Below the pieces are notes generated by a model that worked only from the letters and a program-made list of their open reading frames with translations, was not told the DNA's origin and ran no database searches. Source: Parashewanella curva (GTDB lineage Bacteria > Pseudomonadota > Gammaproteobacteria > Enterobacterales > Shewanellaceae). Taken from it: a stretch of 64,000 nt of DNA. Location: contig NZ_ML014768.1 in NCBI RefSeq assembly GCF_003675895.1, forward strand, positions 1 to 64,000, written 5' to 3'. Shown piece after piece: positions 55,821-64,000 of this stretch. The position numbers and the translations under genes are program-made. Every line of letters begins with the position of its first letter. The stretch's first letter is position 1.

Positions 55821-57053
55821 ATGTCTGCCAAGCATTCGCTTGATAAAAACAAAATTAACATCTTACTTCTTGAGGGGCTTCACCCTTCTGCGGAAGAGGT
55901 TCTAAGACAAGAAGGCTATACCAACATTCAGTCTTATAAGTCGTCCTTGGTAGGTGATGATCTCAAAAAAGCGATAAAAGATGCTCATTTTATTGGCATT
56001 CGTTCTCGTACTCAGTTAACCAAAGAAGTCATTAGTAAAGCGAATAAACTCGCGGCGATTGGTTGTTTTTGTATCGGTACTAATCAAGTAGATTTAGACG
56101 CAGCGGCAGAGGCAGGCATTCCTGTATTTAATGCCCCTTTTTCTAACACTCGCAGTGTGGCTGAGTTAGTGCTCGGCGAAATCATCATGTTGATGCGTGG
56201 GATCCCTGAAAAAAATGCCAAGGCTCACCGTGGACAATGGCTAAAGTCAGCGGCAGGTAGCCATGAAGTACGTGGAAAAACCTTGGGCATCGTTGGTTAT
56301 GGTCACATTGGTACTCAGTTAGGCATTCTGGCTGAAACCCTTGGCATGCAGGTCATATTCTATGATATTGAAAAAAAGCTGCCTTTGGGAAATGCCAAAC
56401 AAGTAGCAACGCTGAATAAGTTATTAGCTCAGTCAGACATTGTGAGCTTGCATGTGCCACAAACCAACACCACTAAAAACATGATTGGCTCTGCTCAACT
56501 TGAAAAAATGAAAGCAGGCAGCCACCTGATCAATGCTTCACGTGGCACAGTGGTAGATATTGAGGCGTTAGCTTTAGCTGTAAGTGCAGGTCATATTGCT
56601 GGTGCCGCTGTCGATGTATTTCCTGTTGAGCCTAAGTCTAATCAAGATGAATTTAACAGCCCACTTCGTGGCTTAGACAACGTCATATTGACCCCTCACG
56701 TAGGTGGCAGCACTGCAGAGGCACAAGCCAATATTGGTATTGAGGTTGCCGGTAAATTAGCTAAATACTCTGATAATGGTTCAACCCTCAGTGCGGTCAA
56801 CTTCCCTGAGGTATCACTTTCATCTCATGAGGGTCGCTCTCGCTTACTGCATATTCACCAAAACAAACCTGGGGTTTTGATTCAAATTAACCAAGCCTTT
56901 TCAGAAAAAGGCATCAACATTTCTGCACAACACCTACAAACTAAAGGTGATATTGGTTATGTCGTTATGGAGGTCGAATCAAACCAAGCGGAATCGGCAC
57001 TTGCAGAATTAAATACGATCAAAGAAACCATTCGAGTACGAGTATTGTTTTAA
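55821..57053 (+). CDS. serA: D-3-phosphoglycerate dehydrogenase
   Basis: SerA oxidises 3-phosphoglycerate as the first step of serine synthesis. 410 residues as in E. coli. The NAD-binding motif VGYGHIGTQLGILAETLGM is near 157-175, catalytic Arg in NASRGTVVDIEAL near 240, the His in LTPHVGGSTAEAQ near 293, and the C-terminal ACT domain (NKPGVLIQINQAFSEKGINI near 348-367) provides serine feedback control. Monocistronic; a long hairpin follows. Confidence 0.97.
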   Translation: MSAKHSLDKNKINILLLEGLHPSAEEVLRQEGYTNIQSYKSSLVGDDLKKAIKDAHFIGIRSRTQLTKEVISKANKLAAIGCFCIGTNQVDLDAAAEAGIPVFNAPFSNTRSVAELVLGEIIMLMRGIPEKNAKAHRGQWLKSAAGSHEVRGKTLGIVGYGHIGTQLGILAETLGMQVIFYDIEKKLPLGNAKQVATLNKLLAQSDIVSLHVPQTNTTKNMIGSAQLEKMKAGSHLINASRGTVVDIEALALAVSAGHIAGAAVDVFPVEPKSNQDEFNSPLRGLDNVILTPHVGGSTAEAQANIGIEVAGKLAKYSDNGSTLSAVNFPEVSLSSHEGRSRLLHIHQNKPGVLIQINQAFSEKGINISAQHLQTKGDIGYVVMEVESNQAESALAELNTIKETIRVRVLF

Positions 57054-57062
57054 AGAGCTTGA

Positions 57063-57098
57063 GATAACGATTGAGAGCTACAGCTTTCAATCGTTATC
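57063..57098. terminator. Long hairpin after serA
   Basis: A perfect 12-bp stem GATAACGATTGA (57063-57074) and TCAATCGTTATC (57087-57098) with a 12-base loop, 10 bp past the serA stop. There is no T-run, so it may be a 3'-end stabiliser or an incomplete terminator. Confidence 0.7.
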
Positions 57099-57216
57099 AA
57101 AGAACATATTCTTTCAATTTATAAATTATTGCTCTAATAACTAACATTCTTGCTTTGCTTTTTGTAGCTCAATCGTGATTACTGTACTTTGCTCTAAAAG
57201 GTTTTATGAGGCAAAG

Positions 57217-57747
57217 ATGTCGTCTGCTTTGCAATGTGTGTGCATTAACCCTATTTACACTCGTGGTAATACTCCTGACTCTTATAATGTTCAAGACATA
57301 TCAGCGGAAGAACTGAGTGGACTCCAAAGCGGTATCAAAAAGGTAATGATACGCCTGCCTAATACCGATGATAGGTACGAAGAATATGAAGTTAAATTAT
57401 CTGCTTATAGAAAGGCATTCTCTACTGACAATGTTAATTGTACGTTTCATTCTAGCAGTGACAGCCAAACCACACTTAAAGGCAACCAAACACTGACCGA
57501 ACCACTGTTGACAAAAATAAGTAAACGAGCAAACAATAAGATAAATCATAATGCTCGACTTAGAGCAGCTCTATTGAAGCGGTGCACATCTTGGAAAGTT
57601 ATTGCCCCTGAAGAACAACAAAGATCCATTCCTGCGCCGATAAATGCAGGAGGCACAAGCATACAATACTTAGGTGAGACGACACCTTTACTTATACAGA
57701 CCGAGGGATATCCCCCCAACAAACTCAAGGTTGCTTTCGTCAATTAA
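57217..57747 (+). CDS. Hypothetical protein, tandem paralog A
   Basis: 176 residues from the ATG at 57217 (GAGG 5 bases upstream); an upstream GTG at 57175 has no better site. It starts MSSALQCVCINPIYT. The pattern cysteine-x-x-x-[NH]-P-x-Y near the start, then DISAEELSGLQSGIKKVMIR and a polar helical region (TEPLLTKISKRANNKINHNA), recurs in the next gene. No membrane segment is obvious here. Function unknown; not recognised. Confidence 0.6.
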   Translation: MSSALQCVCINPIYTRGNTPDSYNVQDISAEELSGLQSGIKKVMIRLPNTDDRYEEYEVKLSAYRKAFSTDNVNCTFHSSSDSQTTLKGNQTLTEPLLTKISKRANNKINHNARLRAALLKRCTSWKVIAPEEQQRSIPAPINAGGTSIQYLGETTPLLIQTEGYPPNKLKVAFVN

Positions 57748-57941
57748 TTAAGAAGCTTTGTAAATGTTTTAATTAGCTCTAACTCACTCAAGTGAGAATA
57801 TCTCTATTGTGCGATATTAGCGATAAAACTAAATCATACAATTGAGATATTTTTAATCTAATAAAAGTGTTTTTGTTCGTTGTCATTAGTTCCTAAATCA
57901 TGATTAATTAGAACCAGTTACCTTAAATTTTCGGGGGAGTA

Positions 57942-58655
57942 ATGGCAGTATCTCAATCATGTACTGTTATTCATCCCACCTATAAAACAAATAAAGATGG
58001 CGATTACTGCGCCACAAAGATATCGGTGGCTGATCTGCGTAATCTTGAAAACGAAACAAAAACGGTAGAAATTACGCAACCAGATTGCACATTTAAGCAA
58101 TTCAATGTCGCACTTACTCTCGCATCTCAAGGGCGTAGAAATAAAAAAATTATCTGCCAATTTTTTGAAATTCGAAGTGAAGCAGAGGCACCATCACTCG
58201 CCTCATCTACTCGACAGTCAGAGTTGTTAATTAGTTCTTTAAATAAACAAGCGACTATTACCATCAATAGCAACACTCAACTGAAAAGTAGGCTGGTCAA
58301 TCAATTAAAGAAGAAATCACAACGCACTAATTCATCGAATAGGACTCCAGTTCAGCTCAGTGCTGCACGTCCACAAATAAATAGCATAGAATCACCATCT
58401 TCTGTTATCTCTTCCGAAGTACTTGAACAGAATAAAGTAACGAAGAAGGCGCAGTCAAAGCCGAAGTCATCGGGTAGAAGCTACACTTCTAATACTTCGA
58501 GTTCCTCTAAATCATCATGGTTCAGCTGGGGTTGGTTTAGCCAATATTTCCTGAAACGCATAGTGTATGCGGCAGGTGCAGCATTTGGCGTTTTAGTCTT
58601 TTCGAGTTCGCAAGAACCGATGGGGTATTTTTGTAAAAAGAGCGATAAGTTCTAA
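57942..58655 (+). CDS. Hypothetical protein with C-terminal hydrophobic segment, tandem paralog B
   Basis: 237 residues. The N-terminal 115 residues align with the preceding gene (SCTVIHPTYKTN; KISVADLRNLENETKTVEIT; ELLISSLNKQATITINSNTQ). A Ser/Lys-rich linker (about 125-195, including SNTSSSSKSSW) leads to a hydrophobic stretch near residue 210 (IVYAAGAAFGVLVF) that could be a membrane anchor. GGGGGAG lies very close to the ATG. Function unknown. It stands directly upstream of pcnB, where dksA and gluQ are usual in relatives. Confidence 0.62.
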   Translation: MAVSQSCTVIHPTYKTNKDGDYCATKISVADLRNLENETKTVEITQPDCTFKQFNVALTLASQGRRNKKIICQFFEIRSEAEAPSLASSTRQSELLISSLNKQATITINSNTQLKSRLVNQLKKKSQRTNSSNRTPVQLSAARPQINSIESPSSVISSEVLEQNKVTKKAQSKPKSSGRSYTSNTSSSSKSSWFSWGWFSQYFLKRIVYAAGAAFGVLVFSSSQEPMGYFCKKSDKF

Positions 58656-58763
58656 CTGACTCATTGAAATATAATTAACAGTTCGATTTAACTCATAGTA
58701 CTTGGGACTTGGCAGTATATGAGATATTATAGCCGCCAAATTTCAGGTACTTTTATATTCAAC

Positions 58764-58767
58764 GAGG
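58764..58767 (+). promoter_or_regulatory. Ribosome binding site for the pcnB AUU start
   Basis: GAGG, six bases, then ATT at 58774. No comparable site precedes the GTG at 58840. Confidence 0.7.
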
Positions 58768-58773
58768 TGTCCC

Positions 58774-60183
58774 ATTTTTCGCAGGATCAGTCAGTTTTGT
58801 AAGCAGCTATTTGAGCAACCAACAGCCACACAAGACCAAGTGGTAAACAATGACAATGGTTTAGACTTACAAGTCATCCCAAGAAAATCTCATAATATTT
58901 CCCGCAGGCAGATCAGCGAAAATGCGCTGAAAGTGCTATATCGTCTGCACAAATCGGGGTTTGATGCCTATTTAGTTGGTGGTGGAGTACGTGACATACT
59001 TTTAGGCTTAGAGCCAAAAGATTTTGATGTTGTCACCAATGCTAAACCTGAAGAAATCCGCAAGCTGTTCCGAAACTGTCGCCTTGTCGGTCGTCGCTTT
59101 CGCCTTGCCCATATTGTTTTTGGGCGCGATGTCATTGAAGTAGCAACACTTCGTGGTCACCATAAACAAACGAATGACAAAATTTCGAAATCAAACGCTG
59201 AAGGTCGACTACTCAGAGATAACGTTTATGGCACGATTGATGAAGATGCTGAGCGTCGTGACTTTACAGTAAATGCACTTTATTACGACATTAGTGATTT
59301 TTCTATTCACAGTTATGGTGGTGGAATTCAAGATATCGAGCAAGGTGCAATCAGAATGATTGGCGATCCTGAAACTCGATACCGAGAAGATCCAGTTCGT
59401 ATGATCCGAGCCGTGCGTTTCGCCACAAAATTGGACATGAAAATCGCGCCAGAAACGGCAGCACCGATAAAAACGTTAGCGCCACTACTGGGCGACATTC
59501 CGGCGGCTCGTATGTTTGAAGAAGTTTCTAAATTGTTCTTCAACGGTAAAGCCGTACAAAATTATCATTTATTATACGATTTCGGCTTATTCCAACCTCT
59601 ATTTCCACAAGTCGTTCGTGGAATGGATGACGAGTCGGATCCTACGCTCAGAAAGATGGTGGAATTGATTTTCAGAAATACTGACCGCCGTATCGAGCAA
59701 GGAAAAACTGTCACTCCAGCCTATTTTTATGCCGCAATACTTTGGTATCCATTGCAGCAAAAAGCGCTTGATATCATGACTGAAGGTGGCTTATCCCATT
59801 ATGATGCCTTTGTTGCTGCCATGGGAGATGTGATGGAGCAACAATGTCGCAGTATTGGAATACCACGCCGCTTCAGCACAGTTTCAAAAGAAATTTGGCA
59901 GCTGCAATTAAGACTAGAAAAAAACCAAGGCACTCGTGCATTTAAATTAATAGAGCATCCAAAATTCCGCGCAGCTTACGATTTATTATTGATGCGTGGA
60001 GAAGTGGAATCAGGCAAAGTTAACCAACTAGCCAAGTGGTGGCGCTCATTTGTAGACGCGTCAGACGAAGAGCGTACTGATATTGCTCGCCAAGCGAATA
60101 AAGCCAACAATCGTAATCGAAATGGCTCTAAACGACGCCGTCGTGCTCCTCGCAAACCTAGAAATGAACAACAGAATGGCTAA
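58774..60183 (+). CDS. pcnB: Poly(A) polymerase I, AUU start
   Basis: PcnB adds poly(A) to RNA 3' ends and promotes decay. The nucleotidyltransferase head has YLVGGGVRDILLGLEPKDFD near 57-76, RRFRLAHIVFGRDVIEVAT and RRDFTVNALYYD; the tail is Arg-rich (KRRRRAPRKPR). The first ATG/GTG/TTG-type start in frame is GTG 58840, which removes conserved N-terminal residues. Reading from ATT at 58774 gives (M)FRRISQFCKQLFEQ, matching E. coli (M)FTRVANFCRKVL, and 469 residues. E. coli pcnB is known to start at AUU, which limits its translation. The stop overlaps folK by coding offset, so they form one operon. Confidence 0.95.
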   Translation: MFRRISQFCKQLFEQPTATQDQVVNNDNGLDLQVIPRKSHNISRRQISENALKVLYRLHKSGFDAYLVGGGVRDILLGLEPKDFDVVTNAKPEEIRKLFRNCRLVGRRFRLAHIVFGRDVIEVATLRGHHKQTNDKISKSNAEGRLLRDNVYGTIDEDAERRDFTVNALYYDISDFSIHSYGGGIQDIEQGAIRMIGDPETRYREDPVRMIRAVRFATKLDMKIAPETAAPIKTLAPLLGDIPAARMFEEVSKLFFNGKAVQNYHLLYDFGLFQPLFPQVVRGMDDESDPTLRKMVELIFRNTDRRIEQGKTVTPAYFYAAILWYPLQQKALDIMTEGGLSHYDAFVAAMGDVMEQQCRSIGIPRRFSTVSKEIWQLQLRLEKNQGTRAFKLIEHPKFRAAYDLLLMRGEVESGKVNQLAKWWRSFVDASDEERTDIARQANKANNRNRNGSKRRRRAPRKPRNEQQNG

Positions 60184-60664
60184 AGCTTATATCGCCTTAG
60201 GCGCTAATTTAGAACAACCCAAGGCGCAACTCGATGCCGCCTGCGTAGCACTAGAAGCATTAGCTGAAACCGGAAGTTTTCAAATCTCTCCCTATTATGC
60301 TTCAGTGCCTATGGGAGAGTTTAAACAGCCTGATTATATCAATGCCGTTGCTAGCATTGAAACTCAACACTCTCCCCTTGAGCTACTAGATGCATTACAA
60401 GCTATTGAGCAACAACAAGGTCGAGTCAGGCTCCAACATTGGGGACCTAGAACCCTAGATCTTGATCTTTTGTTGTACGATAACCTTGTTATGACCTCTG
60501 AACGTTTAACCATCCCCCATTACGGTATGAAACAACGCTCTTTTGTACTTGTTCCCTTGTTTAATCTCTCACCAGAGCTCATTTTGCCTTGTGAAACCCC
60601 CCTTAAGAGCCTGATTTCTGCTAAGTTACGATCTGAATTGCAAGAGCTAGATTCAGATCATTGA
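60176..60664 (+). CDS. folK: 6-hydroxymethyl-7,8-dihydropterin pyrophosphokinase
   Basis: FolK (HPPK) transfers pyrophosphate from ATP to the pterin in folate synthesis. Starting at the ATG at 60176 it begins MAKAYIALGANLEQP and has 162 residues (E. coli 159). The signature LQHWGPRTLDLDLLLYDN is near 87-104, with the magnesium-binding Asp pair, followed by IPHYGMKQRSFVLVPL. An ATG four codons upstream (60164) is also possible; the frame opens at 60083 inside pcnB, which is not a credible start. The start overlaps the pcnB stop. Confidence 0.95.
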   Translation: MAKAYIALGANLEQPKAQLDAACVALEALAETGSFQISPYYASVPMGEFKQPDYINAVASIETQHSPLELLDALQAIEQQQGRVRLQHWGPRTLDLDLLLYDNLVMTSERLTIPHYGMKQRSFVLVPLFNLSPELILPCETPLKSLISAKLRSELQELDSDH

Positions 60665-60733
60665 CAAGTGCTTACAAAATCTTCAGGATTCAAATCTGCG
60701 TTCCATTAACACTTTTTACCTTAAGTAGAATCT

Positions 60734-61528
60734 ATGGCTAAAGTTACCACTTCAAGCTTGCTTAACCTCAAGCAAGATAGAACAAAATTTACAGCGCTAA
60801 CCGCTTATGACGCTAGTTTTGCTGGTGCATTTGACGAAGAAGGCATTGATGTATTATTAGTCGGTGATTCTCTTGGAATGGTGATCCAAGGTGGCAAAGA
60901 TACCTGTGCGGTTACCATGGAAGAAGTTGCCTACCATACTCGCTGTGTAGCGAATGTTGTTAAACGTGCACTGGTCATCGCTGATATGCCGTTCATGAGT
61001 TACGCCACACCAGAGCAAACCATGGAAAGTGCAGCTCAGCTAATGCGAGCTGGCGCTAGCATGGTCAAATTAGAAGGCGGACATTGGCTCCTAGAAACCA
61101 TCACCATGCTTACGGAGCGTGGTGTGCCAGTTTGTGCTCATTTAGGTTTAACCCCGCAGTCTGTGCATGTATTTGGTGGTTTTAAAATTCAAGGGCGAGG
61201 TGATGAAAACGCTCAACGCATTCTTGAGGAAGCCAAAGCCATTGAGCAAGCAGGCGCCCAACTCTTAGTGCTTGAATGTATTCCGGCTCAGTTGGCACAA
61301 ACAATCTCTGAAACCTTAACCATTCCAGTAATTGGCATTGGGGCTGGTAAAGATACCGATGGTCAGATCTTAGTAATGCACGACATTTTGGGGATCTCCA
61401 GCGGTTATATTCCAAAGTTCTCAAAAAACTACCTTGCTCAAACGGGTGATATTCGCCTTGCCGTCAAAGCCTTTATTCAAGAAGTCGCTGACGGAGTATT
61501 CCCTGCCGAAGAACACACGTTTAATTAA
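60734..61528 (+). CDS. panB: 3-methyl-2-oxobutanoate hydroxymethyltransferase
   Basis: PanB makes ketopantoate from ketoisovalerate and methylene-THF, the first committed step of pantothenate synthesis. 264 residues, as in E. coli. Motifs: [20 protein letters not shown] near 22-41, [12 protein letters not shown] near 43, [18 protein letters not shown] near 110 and [20 protein letters not shown] near 201-220. It precedes panC by 14 bp, in the usual pcnB-folK-panB-panC order. Confidence 0.98.
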   Translation: MAKVTTSSLLNLKQDRTKFTALTAYDASFAGAFDEEGIDVLLVGDSLGMVIQGGKDTCAVTMEEVAYHTRCVANVVKRALVIADMPFMSYATPEQTMESAAQLMRAGASMVKLEGGHWLLETITMLTERGVPVCAHLGLTPQSVHVFGGFKIQGRGDENAQRILEEAKAIEQAGAQLLVLECIPAQLAQTISETLTIPVIGIGAGKDTDGQILVMHDILGISSGYIPKFSKNYLAQTGDIRLAVKAFIQEVADGVFPAEEHTFN

Positions 61529-61542
61529 GTGATTAATGAGTA

Positions 61543-62406
61543 ATGAAAGTAACAGCAGAATTAGCCGAACTACGTAACCAAATAAAAGCGTGGAAAGCCA
61601 AAGGTGAAACCGTCGCTTTTGTTCCAACAATGGGAAACTTACATCAGGGTCATCTTTCTTTAGTGACAACGGCACTAAAGCACGCTGATCATGTTGTCGC
61701 TTCAATCTACGTAAACCCATTACAGTTTGCAGCACATGAAGACCTAGACAGCTACCCTAAAACTTTAAACGCTGACTTAGAAGCACTCAAGGAAGTAGGA
61801 ACAGCTCTGGTATTCACGCCAACAACAGATTTGATTTACCCCAAAGGGCCTGAAAACAGTACTAAAGTGATTGTACCTGAAGACGTAATCGGCAACTGTG
61901 GTGAAAGTGAAAGCCGCCCTCACTTCTTTATTGGTGTTGCTACTGTAGTGCTAAAGCTATTCAACATGGTGCAGCCAGATGTTGCCGTTTTTGGTCAAAA
62001 AGACTATCAACAACTAGCAATTATTAAGAACATGGTTAAAGATTTGGATCTTCCGATTCACATCATTGGGGTTGATACCTATCGCGAAAGCAATGGTCTT
62101 GCTATGAGTTCTCGCAATAATTACCTCACAACCAAACAAAGAGAAACGGCTGCGGCAATCAAACAAACCTTAGATTGGTTTATTAAAGAAGTGCAAGGCG
62201 GCGTTATTATTGATACTGCAATAGAACATGCTAAAGCATCTCTTATCGCGGAGGGTTTAACGCCTGACTACTTGATAGTTCGTCATGCTGACACTTTGCA
62301 AGAAGTCACTCCTGAAGATAAATCATTAGTAGTATTAGCGGCGGCTTGGCTAGGTAAGGCCAGATTAATCGATAATGAATGTTTCCAGAGAAAGAGATTC
62401 GCGTAA
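61543..62406 (+). CDS. panC: Pantothenate synthetase
   Basis: PanC ligates pantoate and beta-alanine using ATP. 287 residues. Adenylate-forming motifs: [16 protein letters not shown] near 27-42 (HxGH), [15 protein letters not shown] near 63, [20 protein letters not shown] near 147-166 and the KMSKS-like AMSSRNNYL near 186. Last gene of the pcnB-folK-panB-panC run, followed by a strong terminator. Confidence 0.98.
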   Translation: MKVTAELAELRNQIKAWKAKGETVAFVPTMGNLHQGHLSLVTTALKHADHVVASIYVNPLQFAAHEDLDSYPKTLNADLEALKEVGTALVFTPTTDLIYPKGPENSTKVIVPEDVIGNCGESESRPHFFIGVATVVLKLFNMVQPDVAVFGQKDYQQLAIIKNMVKDLDLPIHIIGVDTYRESNGLAMSSRNNYLTTKQRETAAAIKQTLDWFIKEVQGGVIIDTAIEHAKASLIAEGLTPDYLIVRHADTLQEVTPEDKSLVVLAAAWLGKARLIDNECFQRKRFA

Positions 62407-62410
62407 ATAT

Positions 62411-62444
62411 ATAAATGGCACGCCTAAAACGGCGTGTCATTTAT
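62411..62444. terminator. Bidirectional terminator after panC
   Basis: A 14-bp stem from ATAAATGGCACGCC (62411-62424) and GGCGTGTCATTTAT (62431-62444) with one wobble and a 6-base loop. A/T-rich flanks on both sides suit both panC and the convergent gene. Confidence 0.85.
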
Positions 62445-62459
62445 ATTATATTCTATCGA

Positions 62460-62894
62460 TTAGCTTTGGCTCTCAAACTTTTTCCAATCGATTTGAATCG
62501 CAGCGTTTACTAGGTCCATTCTTGCACTAACCACTCCATCTAACTCGCGTAATTCAAGTTTAGAAACGGTTTTAATCACTTTGGTGTTATGCTGACAATG
62601 ATAATCTAACTGATGTTTCAGGTTATCTAAATCAGTGATTGCATTCATGGTGTTGGGGATGGATTGAATGAAGTTATCGTCCGATGTTTCAATGGCATTG
62701 TTCAATAAATCAAGATGGTGAAACAGCGAGATTAATCGGCTTTCAGTATCTTTTATAAATTGTTCGATACGAAATATATGGCCTTGAACAGCAAGTTGAT
62801 TTGTAGTGATTTTTTTACCGTCTGCTTGACGTTGCTGCTGACGGGATAAAAGCTTTTGAATATTTGAAGGTTTAATTGATCCGACGCTCATCAT
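62460..62894 (-). CDS. Hypothetical helical protein (144 aa)
   Basis: The start is placed at the ATG at 62894 (MMSVGSIKPSN), which has AAGGAAG just upstream; the frame continues 16 codons further without a ribosome site. The product is hydrophilic and helical, with Gln/Arg-rich KLLSRQQQRQADGKK near 14-28 and possible coiled coil about 45-115. No signal peptide or membrane segment. Not recognised. Convergent with panC. Confidence 0.65.
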   Translation of the reverse strand: MMSVGSIKPSNIQKLLSRQQQRQADGKKITTNQLAVQGHIFRIEQFIKDTESRLISLFHHLDLLNNAIETSDDNFIQSIPNTMNAITDLDNLKHQLDYHCQHNTKVIKTVSKLELRELDGVVSARMDLVNAAIQIDWKKFESQS

Positions 62895-63059
62895 ACTTCC
62901 TTGTACTTCATTTTGCGGATAACAAAATTTGAGTATAGTCAAAAAATCAACATTTTCTGTAATCTGTCAATTTTTTGTATTATGCTTGAACTAGTTAAAG
63001 CAGCATTAGGGCAAATGATTGCTCTAAATAAAGGATAAACATGAAAGGAATCACTCCCA

Positions 63060-63560
63060 ATGGCTAGGTTTGTCGTCACTCTGCTTATGCTGTTACTTTG
63101 TCCCTTAGCCCACACTAATAGCTTCTTAAAATGTACGCTTGGTGAGAAAGTCGTTTACACTCAAACAACCTGCCCTAATGGCTATAAGCGCCAACAAATC
63201 AACTATCAATCTGGCATTATCAACGAAATAGACTTAGACAAAGAGTCAAGCAAAGAAGATCCTTTAAAAGTACTATTAAAAAAAGGCACTGTCAGTCGAG
63301 GTAAACTATTAAAACTCATTCGTAGTGAGATCATTCGTCTTAAGCGAGAAATCAGTTTTAATAAGGTCGTAAAAAATGGTGAGTTACAAGAAATAGAGCG
63401 TAATCGCTACTGGCAAGATATTCCTGCGAATAACCCCAAATACTTAGAAAAAATAAAACAGATCCACCAGCACTTTGACTCTCTAAATGCCATAAATCAA
63501 GCCAAAATTAAAGCGCTGTCTAAACATTATTTACAGATTGATGAGGATGCTAAGGGTTAG
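63060..63560 (+). CDS. Periplasmic DUF4124-like protein (166 aa)
   Basis: A signal peptide (residues 1-20, cleavage near AHTNS) is followed by the short DUF4124-type motif LKCTLGEKVVYTQTTCPNGY with its cysteine pair (near 24-43). The remaining 120 residues are Lys-rich and helical. The family is periplasmic and uncharacterised. Its last 11 bp overlap the 3' end of the reverse DTW-domain gene. Confidence 0.75.
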   Translation: MARFVVTLLMLLLCPLAHTNSFLKCTLGEKVVYTQTTCPNGYKRQQINYQSGIINEIDLDKESSKEDPLKVLLKKGTVSRGKLLKLIRSEIIRLKREISFNKVVKNGELQEIERNRYWQDIPANNPKYLEKIKQIHQHFDSLNAINQAKIKALSKHYLQIDEDAKG

Positions 63561-64000
63561 AAACAAAATCAGCTAACCTAGCCTGTAGTTTTTCTGCTGC
63601 CATAACACTTCCCTTTGCTTTCAATAGCTCAGCAACACATTCTGCCGTACATAATCCATTGGGCTTTTGATTACGCCTTAATTGGTATATTGACGTACTT
63701 GATGGTTCAATTTTCACTTTAGGCAACTCTTTAAGGTAAGAGCTTTTATTGTAAATTTTGCGTGCTTCCTGCCAAGTACCATCTAATACAATATAACTAT
63801 CAAAATCATCACTTGCTGAAGCAGGTGCACTTTACATCTGTCGGATACAGCAATGCTACCTTGCCTTTTTCTATTGCAGTCAATATATCAGGGGATGGAT
63901 TAGTTCTTTCCCAAATGATTACTTTTGCACTTTCCTCTAATACATCTGTCACCAATACACCCGTATTGGTCTTTTTTGATAACTCCCGTTGATGAGTTAA
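63550..64000 (-). pseudogene. DTW-domain tRNA aminocarboxypropyltransferase gene, frameshifted and partial
   Basis: The reverse strand from the window edge reads LTHQRELSKKTNTGVLVTDV, then ERTNPSPDIL and VALLYPTDV, which breaks. After a shift the frame continues ASDDFDSYIVLDGTWQEARK with the family D-G/x-T-W motif, then SSTSIYQLRRNQKPNGLCTA, and stops at 63550. This is the body of the DTW/TapT (YfiP) family that makes acp3U in tRNA. One extra A in the AAA at about 63831-63833 (forward TTT) explains the break: removing it gives TDVSAPASASDD. The N terminus with its zinc cysteines lies beyond the window. A base-calling error is possible. Confidence 0.8.

Noticed and set aside
60083-60163. FolK start inside pcnB
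   Set aside because: The N-terminal residues are unlike HPPK and overlap the PcnB arginine-rich tail by about 100 bp; the start at 60176 gives the family N terminus.
63762-63992. Forward open frame of 76 codons at the right edge
   Set aside because: It is antisense to the DTW-domain gene, whose reverse-strand translation carries clear family motifs.

Overview
The window looks like chromosome of a marine gammaproteobacterium of the Shewanella group. Core proteins (CarAB, Mdh/ArgR, HemA-PrfA-PrmC, SirB2-SirB1-KdsA, LolB-IspE-Prs, SerA, PcnB-FolK-PanB-PanC) have the lengths, motifs and local order typical of Shewanellaceae. The sequence is AT-rich, and an unusually large number of eukaryote-like or effector-like genes sit between the core genes. 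That combination makes me think of a host-associated relative such as Parashewanella. The genus is inference from memory of gene content; no search was run.

Layout. 0.2-5.4 kb: a 1713-residue reverse gene with an HD-type SidE-like phosphodiesterase segment, a kinase-like segment, a coiled-coil repeat and pentapeptide-like repeats. 5.4-9.9 kb: carB-carA (reverse; carA reads best from a TTG start). 10.1-11.9 kb: three small paralogous cysteine/glycine-rich membrane proteins. 12.1-13.9 kb: mdh and argR, divergent, with an ArgR box on the argR promoter. 14-20.6 kb: secreted protein, PPR-like helical repeat protein, Dyp peroxidase, M13 metallopeptidase, SMI1/KNR4 protein, secreted protein. 20.6-24 kb: tandem alkaline phosphatases. 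24.3-25.3 kb: a second tandem pair of small membrane proteins, followed by a MITE-like element with TA duplication. 25.7-26.2 kb: XRE-type regulator with a 12-bp inverted-repeat operator. 26.4-29.7 kb: a 1093-residue two-AAA protein reminiscent of eukaryotic NSF. 29.8-37.7 kb: GST, rsuA, a DUF4097/anti-sigma/ECF-sigma operon, ornithine cyclodeaminase, YgjV-like protein, GST-ferredoxin reductase pair, FMN glutamate-synthase-like protein. 37.8-39.2 kb: a decayed area with nested insertions and broken genes. 39.3-44.9 kb: yajQ, VanZ-like, panE-like, hemA-prfA-prmC. 44.9-49 kb: ankyrin-repeat protein and a tandem HAD-like pair whose second copy is broken by one extra 5-bp repeat unit. 49.1-54 kb: sirB2-sirB1-kdsA and lolB-ispE-prs. 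54-58.7 kb: hypothetical 525-residue protein, serA, a third set of small paralogs. 58.8-62.4 kb: pcnB (AUU start)-folK-panB-panC. 62.4-64 kb: two small hypotheticals and a frameshifted DTW-domain gene that runs off the window.

How it fits together. The housekeeping operons supply pyrimidine/arginine precursors, heme, release-factor methylation, LPS Kdo, isoprenoids, PRPP, serine, folate and pantothenate. The accessory genes share a style: long cytoplasmic proteins with eukaryotic-type domains (AAA/NSF, ankyrin, PPR, HD/SidE, HAD) or short proteins with a C-terminal glycine-rich hydrophobic hairpin, often as tandem duplicates. They are inserted singly between intact core operons and not as one island. 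They are good candidates for secreted host-interaction proteins, but no secretion apparatus is visible here.
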